A DNA stretch of 64,000 bases from Sva-07 sp035527095 (GTDB taxonomy: Bacteria > Actinomycetota > Acidimicrobiia > Acidimicrobiales > Ilumatobacteraceae): the NCBI GenBank assembly GCA_035527095.1, contig DATLBC010000140.1, forward strand, positions 1 through 64,000. Direction: 5' to 3'. A model generated the notes under the pieces. It was not told the DNA's origin. It saw only the letters and a program-made list of their open reading frames with translations, and searched no databases. A program made the position numbers and the translations under genes. Below are positions 59,658-64,000 of the stretch, piece after piece (within the stretch, counting starts at the first letter, position 1; each line of letters opens with the position of its first letter).

Positions 59658-60242
59658 ATGCCTGGCACCCTCTACATCACGGGCGACACCGCTGCCGACA
59701 AGCTGCTCAACACCAACGCCAACGCGCTGCTGATCGGGATGCTGCTCGACCAGCAGATCCCGATGGAGTGGGCGTTCACCGGCCCCGCCACACTCAAGAA
59801 GCGACTCGGGCATCTCGACCCGAAGATGATCGCCGCGATGGACGTCGAGGAGTTCGTGTCGATCTGCTGCGAGAAGCCCGCCATCCACCGCTTCCCCGGC
59901 TCGATGGGCAAGCGCATCCACGCCGTGTGCGAGGCGTTGGTCGACGGCTACAAGGGCAACGCCGTCAACATCTGGAAGAACGTCGACGACGCCGACGAGG
60001 TGTACCGGCGCCTGCGAGCACTCCCCGGCTACGGCGACGAGAAGTCGAAGATCTTCATCGCCATTCTCGGCAAGTCACAGGGCGTCGACCTGAACGGATG
60101 GCGCGAAGCTGCCGGGAAGTTCGGCGACGACGAGCCGCGCTCGGTTGCCGACGTCCACGACGACGCTTCGCTCGGCAAGGTACGCGACTGGAAGAAGGCC
60201 CAGAAGGCCGCCAAGAAGGACAAGCAAGACCGCCCGACCTGA
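59658..60242 (+). CDS. HhH-GPD-type base excision DNA repair protein (TIGR03252-like)
   Basis: 194 residues. The N-terminal LLIGMLLDQQIPMEWAFTGPATLKKRL and the helix-hairpin-helix LPGYGDEKSKIFIAILGK followed by Gly/Pro-rich loop and GWREAAGKFG (Asp of the GPD motif region less clear) match the actinobacterial small HhH-GPD family. No iron-sulfur Cys cluster. The C-terminus is Lys-rich (KKAQKAAKKDKQ), suiting DNA binding. Predicted DNA glycosylase or relative; lesion specificity unknown. Confidence 0.82.
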   Translation: MPGTLYITGDTAADKLLNTNANALLIGMLLDQQIPMEWAFTGPATLKKRLGHLDPKMIAAMDVEEFVSICCEKPAIHRFPGSMGKRIHAVCEALVDGYKGNAVNIWKNVDDADEVYRRLRALPGYGDEKSKIFIAILGKSQGVDLNGWREAAGKFGDDEPRSVADVHDDASLGKVRDWKKAQKAAKKDKQDRPT

Positions 60243-60335
60243 GTTGCAGCGACGGGCCACCGTCGCATCGCCAGGGAGGTGACCACCGTCATCCGACCCG
60301 CCGTCGCAGCCAGTCGATAACGTTGTCCCGTTCCC

Positions 60336-61241
60336 ATGACCGCCCTCGACCAGCCAGCCCGACGCCCAGCGTCCGACGAACTCCGCCCGATGGCGCAGCG
60401 CCGGTCGATCCTCGGCCACGTTCGCGAGATCTTCCAGTTCCGCGAGCTGCTCGGCAGCCTGACCCGCAAGGAACTCACGGTCCGGTACAAGCACTCCACG
60501 CTCGGCTTCGTGTGGTCGATGATCCAGCCGCTGTTCCTCTTGGTCGTCTACACCGCGGTGTTCGCGATCCTCGGAGCCGGCTTCCCCAGGTTCGCCATCT
60601 GGGTGCTGTGCGGGCTGTTGGTGTGGACCTTCGCAGCAACCTCCATGCTCACGGCGACCGTCTCGATCACAGCGAACGCTTCGCTGGTCGGCAAGGTCAA
60701 GTTCCCTCGGGCGATCCTTCCGCTGGCCAACGTCGGTGGCGCGCTCACTCACTTCTTGCTGCAGTCCATCGCGTTCGCAGGGGTGCTCCTCGTGAGCCGT
60801 CACACGGTCGACTGGACCTACATGTGGTTGTTGCCGATCGCGTTGTTGGTGGCGGTCCTCGTCGTCAGCGGTCTTGCGCTGCTGTTGGCGCCCCTGAACG
60901 TGATGGCCCGCGACACGATGCACCTGTTGGAGCTGCTGGTCATGGGCTGGTTCTGGATGACGCCGATCCTGTATCAGTACGAGCGAGCCGTCCCCTTCCT
61001 CGAACGGCACGGCATCCCTGGTGAAGCGCTGCTCCTGAACCCGTTCACATCGGTCGTGATCACGTTCCAACGAGCGATCTACGGCAAGTCGGAAGTCGAA
61101 GGAATCGCTCTGCTGCCCCCCGACGGGCCGCTGTGGTATCTCGGCGTTCTCGCATTCACCGGAGCCGTGGCCTTGGTCATCCTGGCCGTCGCGCTGAAGG
61201 TGTTCGACCGTGCCGACGCCAACCTCGCCGAGGCACTGTGA
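60336..61241 (+). CDS. Polysaccharide ABC exporter permease (Wzm/TagG-like)
   Basis: 301 residues, six membrane helices in an ABC-2 membrane domain. The N-terminal amphipathic part FRELLGSLTRKELTVRYKHSTLGFVWSMIQPLFLLVVYTAVF is the hallmark of O-antigen/teichoic acid exporters (interface helix followed by gate helix). C-terminal NPFTSVVITFQRAIYG is also typical. Stop overlaps the GTG of the ATPase gene. Moves an undecaprenyl-linked glycan across the membrane; the glycan is not identified. Confidence 0.92.
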   Translation: MTALDQPARRPASDELRPMAQRRSILGHVREIFQFRELLGSLTRKELTVRYKHSTLGFVWSMIQPLFLLVVYTAVFAILGAGFPRFAIWVLCGLLVWTFAATSMLTATVSITANASLVGKVKFPRAILPLANVGGALTHFLLQSIAFAGVLLVSRHTVDWTYMWLLPIALLVAVLVVSGLALLLAPLNVMARDTMHLLELLVMGWFWMTPILYQYERAVPFLERHGIPGEALLLNPFTSVVITFQRAIYGKSEVEGIALLPPDGPLWYLGVLAFTGAVALVILAVALKVFDRADANLAEAL

Positions 61242-62440
61242 CTTCCACCTCGTCCGCCCGCCCTGGCAACGAGGCGATCGTCGTCGACGACGTGTCCAAG
61301 GTGTTCAGGATCTCGACCACGCCGGTCACGTCGCTCAAGGAACGTCTGCTCGGCATGGGGCGCAACCACTACGAGGAGTTCCCCGCACTCCACGACGTGA
61401 GCTTCACGATCGAGCAGGGTGAAACGGTCGGCATCCTCGGCCACAACGGCTCAGGTAAGTCGACCCTGCTCAAGTGCATCGCCGGCATCCTCACCCCGTC
61501 CACTGGCGAGGTGCTCGTACGCGGCCGCCTTGCCTCGCTGCTCGAACTCGGCGCCGGGTTCCATCCCGATCTCACGGGCCGCGAGAACGTGTTCATCAAC
61601 GCCGCGTTCCTGGGGATGCCGCGCAAGGAGATCGCTGCCCGATTCGACGACATCGTCGATTTCGCGGGGCTCGAACAGTTCATCGACGAGCCGGTCAAGC
61701 ACTACTCGTCCGGCATGTACGTCAGGCTCGGCTTCGCTGTCGCGGTCAACCTCGACCCCGACGTCCTGCTCGTCGACGAGGTGCTCGCCGTCGGCGACGA
61801 AGTGTTCCAGCTCAAGTGCATGAGTCGAATCAAGCAGTTCCAGGACGAAGGCCGCACGATCGTGCTCGTCACACATGCAGCCGAGACCGTGCGTCAGGTC
61901 TGCAACCGTGCGATCGTGCTCGACCACGGCAACATGGTGATCGACGACGAGCCGGGCAAGGCGATTCGAGTGTTCCGCGAGTACCTCCATGGACACCCGC
62001 AGGCGACGATCGACTCCGACGCGCTGGTCGAGAGCCCGCTCACCATCGGTGATGTCCAGGTTCACCACGACCACGAGGCCAGCCGCCGCCACGTCCACGT
62101 CGGCGAGTCCGTGTGGGTCGACATCGAGGTCACCACGACCTGCCGGATCGACGATGCAATCCTCGATCTCGAGGTAACCGACAACGAGGGACGCATCCTG
62201 TACCACGTCGACACGGACTCGCTCGACGAGCGGATCGCCACACTCGACGGGGCAGGCTCGATCCGTGTCGACATCGGCCGCATCGGCCTGCTCGACGGCG
62301 AATTCCCGATCAACCTCAAACTGATCCAGCGCTCCACCGGCCGCGTGCTGGACTGGAAGGAACGAGCAACTGCGTTCGAAGTGCTCAACACGACGCGTGC
62401 GAACGGCACCGTCGCGTTCGATGTGTCCGTGCGGTCCTGA
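61238..62440 (+). CDS. Polysaccharide ABC exporter ATPase with Wzt-type C-terminal domain
   Basis: 400 residues from GTG 61238 (4-bp overlap). Walker A GHNGSGKST, signature YSSGMYVRLGFAVAV (the degenerate form normal for Wzt/TagH), Walker B VLLVDEVLAVGD, H-loop VTHAAET. The C-terminal ~140 residues form a beta-sandwich Wzt_C domain (SVWVDIEVTTTCRIDD..., GLLDGEFPINLKLI, TAFEVLN) that in Wzt binds a specific O-antigen terminus before export. Its presence suggests substrate recognition of a capped glycan chain. Confidence 0.92.
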   Translation: MTSTSSARPGNEAIVVDDVSKVFRISTTPVTSLKERLLGMGRNHYEEFPALHDVSFTIEQGETVGILGHNGSGKSTLLKCIAGILTPSTGEVLVRGRLASLLELGAGFHPDLTGRENVFINAAFLGMPRKEIAARFDDIVDFAGLEQFIDEPVKHYSSGMYVRLGFAVAVNLDPDVLLVDEVLAVGDEVFQLKCMSRIKQFQDEGRTIVLVTHAAETVRQVCNRAIVLDHGNMVIDDEPGKAIRVFREYLHGHPQATIDSDALVESPLTIGDVQVHHDHEASRRHVHVGESVWVDIEVTTTCRIDDAILDLEVTDNEGRILYHVDTDSLDERIATLDGAGSIRVDIGRIGLLDGEFPINLKLIQRSTGRVLDWKERATAFEVLNTTRANGTVAFDVSVRS

Positions 62441-62444
62441 CCGC

Positions 62445-64000
62445 TCAGCGACGCAACTGTACGAGGCGCGCCCTGATCGCCGCCAGCAGCGTGGCGCGCT
62501 CGCGTGGCAGCCACACCGCCTGCTTCGGCGCGAACGCCTGATTGCCGTACGGATCGCATCGCAGCTCGTCCGGCCAGCGTTCGTAGAGCAAGTCGATCTC
62601 GTGCTGATCGGCATCCGGGCGCCGCGTCTGAGATTCGAAGTGGAACAGCGTCGAGTGGGCACTCCAGATGATCCGCCGACCGGTCGCACGGACGCGAAGG
62701 CAGTAGTCGAGGTCGTTGAACGCGATGCGGAACTCCTCGGGAAGCCCACCGAGCTCGTCGAACACCCGGCGCGGGGTCAGTAAGCACGCGCCGGTGACGG
62801 CGCTGACCTCACGATCAATTTCGAGGAGGCCGAATGGACCGGGGTCGTCGCCGCCGAAGCCGTGGAAGATGTGCAGCGGCTGCTCGTTGAGCAGCAGCCC
62901 GCCGTGCTGCAGGGTCCCGTCGGCATAGAGCAGCCGGGCACCGACCACTCCAACACTGGGTTCGGCGAGGAAGCCGACCATGGTGTCCAGCCAGTCGGCC
63001 TGCTCGACGAGTGTGTCGTCGTTGAGGAACAGGAGCACATCGCCCGTCGAGGCCGCAGCACCCTCATTGCAGCGTTGGGAGAAGTTGAACTCGCCGCTCG
63101 CCCGGACAACCATGCACTCGAGCAGGTCGAGGTCGTCCAACACCTCACCCGGTGTCCCAGGGTCGGCGACGACGATGATCTCGAAGCTCGGGTAGGTCGT
63201 GACGTCGAGCACTGAGCGAACCGCGCCCAACACCAACGGACGTTCGACGCCCCACACGGGACGAGCCGTGCCGACCGTGGGGATCACGATGCTCACCATC
63301 GGAGGGTCCGCAAGCCGACGACGCGAGCGATAGTGACCCGGCGTCTCGAGTTGTTCGACGGCACCGTCGATCCCCAGGCGCGCGAGGTGTTCCTCCACCG
63401 CCCGACGGCCCGCTTCACGGGCATACGGCTTCGCATCGGCATCGCCGGCTGCGGATCCCGGTGTGATGCACCAGTGATAGAGCACCGATGGGATGTGGTG
63501 GACGGTGCGGGCACGTTCGGTGACGCGCAGGATCAGGTCGTGGTCCTGCGAACCGTCGAAGCCGTCACGGAAGCCACCCACCTCGGCCACCAGTGACCTT
63601 CGCAGCACCGAGAGATGCGTGCAGTAGTTCTGCGAGCGGAGACGCTCGGGCGACCAGTCGGGCTTGAAGAACGTGTCGTAGACGCTTCCGTCCGGCGCCA
63701 GTTTGTCCTCGTCGGTGTACAGGTAGTCGATCGTCGGATCGGCATCGAGCGCGGCGGCCACGACCTCCAGGGCATTCGGCTCGATCCGGTCGTCGTGATC
63801 GACGAGCACCACGAACTCACCGACCGACATCTCCAACGCCGCATTCGAGGCAGCGACGATCCCGCCGGCCTCCGCCCGCTCGACGAGACGGATCCGGACG
63901 TCGCCCTCGACTCGTGAGCGCAGCTCGCTGAGCACCTCGACCCGCTGTGAGCCGTCGTCGACGAGGCACAGCTCCCAATCGGTGATGGTCTGCGCAGCAA
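62445..64000 (-). CDS. GT2-family glycosyltransferase, 5' partial (runs past the window end)
   Basis: The open frame reaches the last base of the window on the minus strand; the first visible codons already read ITDWELCLVDDGSQ, the nucleotide-binding DDGS motif of GT-A enzymes, so the gene starts outside. Further motifs: LVDHDDRIEPNALEVV (D-x-D region), YLYTDEDKL, and acceptor-side ITGACLLTPRRVFDELGGLPEEF with CLRVRATGRRI. There are two GT-A-like halves in order, the second from about VSIVIPTVGTARP. Adjacent to Wzm/Wzt and convergent, so it probably builds the exported glycan. Confidence 0.9.
   Translation of the reverse strand, partial: AAQTITDWELCLVDDGSQRVEVLSELRSRVEGDVRIRLVERAEAGGIVAASNAALEMSVGEFVVLVDHDDRIEPNALEVVAAALDADPTIDYLYTDEDKLAPDGSVYDTFFKPDWSPERLRSQNYCTHLSVLRRSLVAEVGGFRDGFDGSQDHDLILRVTERARTVHHIPSVLYHWCITPGSAAGDADAKPYAREAGRRAVEEHLARLGIDGAVEQLETPGHYRSRRRLADPPMVSIVIPTVGTARPVWGVERPLVLGAVRSVLDVTTYPSFEIIVVADPGTPGEVLDDLDLLECMVVRASGEFNFSQRCNEGAAASTGDVLLFLNDDTLVEQADWLDTMVGFLAEPSVGVVGARLLYADGTLQHGGLLLNEQPLHIFHGFGGDDPGPFGLLEIDREVSAVTGACLLTPRRVFDELGGLPEEFRIAFNDLDYCLRVRATGRRIIWSAHSTLFHFESQTRRPDADQHEIDLLYERWPDELRCDPYGNQAFAPKQAVWLPRERATLLAAIRARLVQLRR

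Noticed and set aside
1..64000. tRNA, rRNA, CRISPR arrays, prophage or insertion sequences
   Set aside because: No T-loop-like tRNA signatures, direct-repeat arrays, integrase or transposase reading was seen; the HNH DUF222 gene is the only mobile-type gene and has no visible terminal repeats.

Overview
The window is 64 kb of high-GC chromosomal DNA (about two thirds G+C by eye) densely packed with genes on both strands. GTG starts, 1-4 bp start/stop overlaps and Asp/Glu/Arg-rich proteins are frequent. Gene content points to an actinobacterium, most likely class Acidimicrobiia (Ilumatobacter-like): actinobacterial-type LexA boxes in front of an ImuA'/ImuB/DnaE2 mutasome, DUF3039, DUF4031, a DUF222/HNH protein, a homodimeric AceE, and secreted proteins with the NLN...DV.GWF repeat. 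The taxonomy is inference from family knowledge; no rRNA, tRNA, prophage, CRISPR array or complete insertion sequence was seen.

Layout. 1-3.1 kb: polar amino acid ABC transporter (two permeases and ATPase; the solute-binding gene is presumably upstream). 3.1-8.0 kb: YceI-like protein, then on the minus strand an ArsC-like redox protein and a heterodimeric ABC exporter. 8.1-13.4 kb: small and housekeeping genes (HD hydrolase, MFS exporter, malic enzyme, DUF3039, NUDIX, broken Usp). 13.4-15.6 kb: two cupredoxin lipoproteins, a twice-frameshifted thioesterase and a cupredoxin relic. 15.6-26.4 kb: nucleoside kinase, enolase-superfamily enzyme, the SOS mutasome in two LexA-boxed pieces, a response regulator with a degenerate receiver, a CarH-like B12 photoreceptor regulator and an Nfu_N-like protein. 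26.4-35.4 kb: lipoprotein, then a conserved cluster SWIM, DUF5691, (HNH), MoxR, DUF5682, VWA. 35.4-40.5 kb: lipoate/2-oxoacid dehydrogenase block with Lpd, E2, a LipB-LipA fusion and a thioesterase. 41.1-47.3 kb: TlpA-like thioredoxin, TIGR01777, FAD amine-oxidase-like and SRPBCC genes in one run, then MarR, ArgJ and an adenylate cyclase. 47.3-64 kb: SDR, a giant SpoIID/SGNH/repeat secreted protein, AlgI/AlgJ-like acyltransferase pair, RNase H, SGNH hydrolase, AceE, membrane protein, HhH-GPD, and a Wzm/Wzt exporter with a GT2 glycosyltransferase running off the end.

Most notable result: two unrelated thioredoxin-fold genes, the ArsC-like gene (minus strand, in-frame TGA at 7970-7972) and the TlpA-like gene (plus strand, in-frame TGA at 41496-41498), each have one TGA exactly where the family has its catalytic cysteine. 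Each reads on to a normal C-terminus, and each has a stem-loop placed after the TGA as in bacterial SECIS elements (the second with a GGUC apical loop like E. coli fdhF). I read both as selenoproteins. Simple ORF calling would truncate or miss both.

How genes work together: AceE (55.5 kb) probably uses the E2 and Lpd encoded at 37.7-40.5 kb, which LipB-LipA lipoylates. ImuA', ImuB and DnaE2 form the damage-induced mutasome. The SpoIID-like protein, AlgI/AlgJ pair, SGNH hydrolase, Wzm/Wzt and GT2 form an envelope/exopolysaccharide region.
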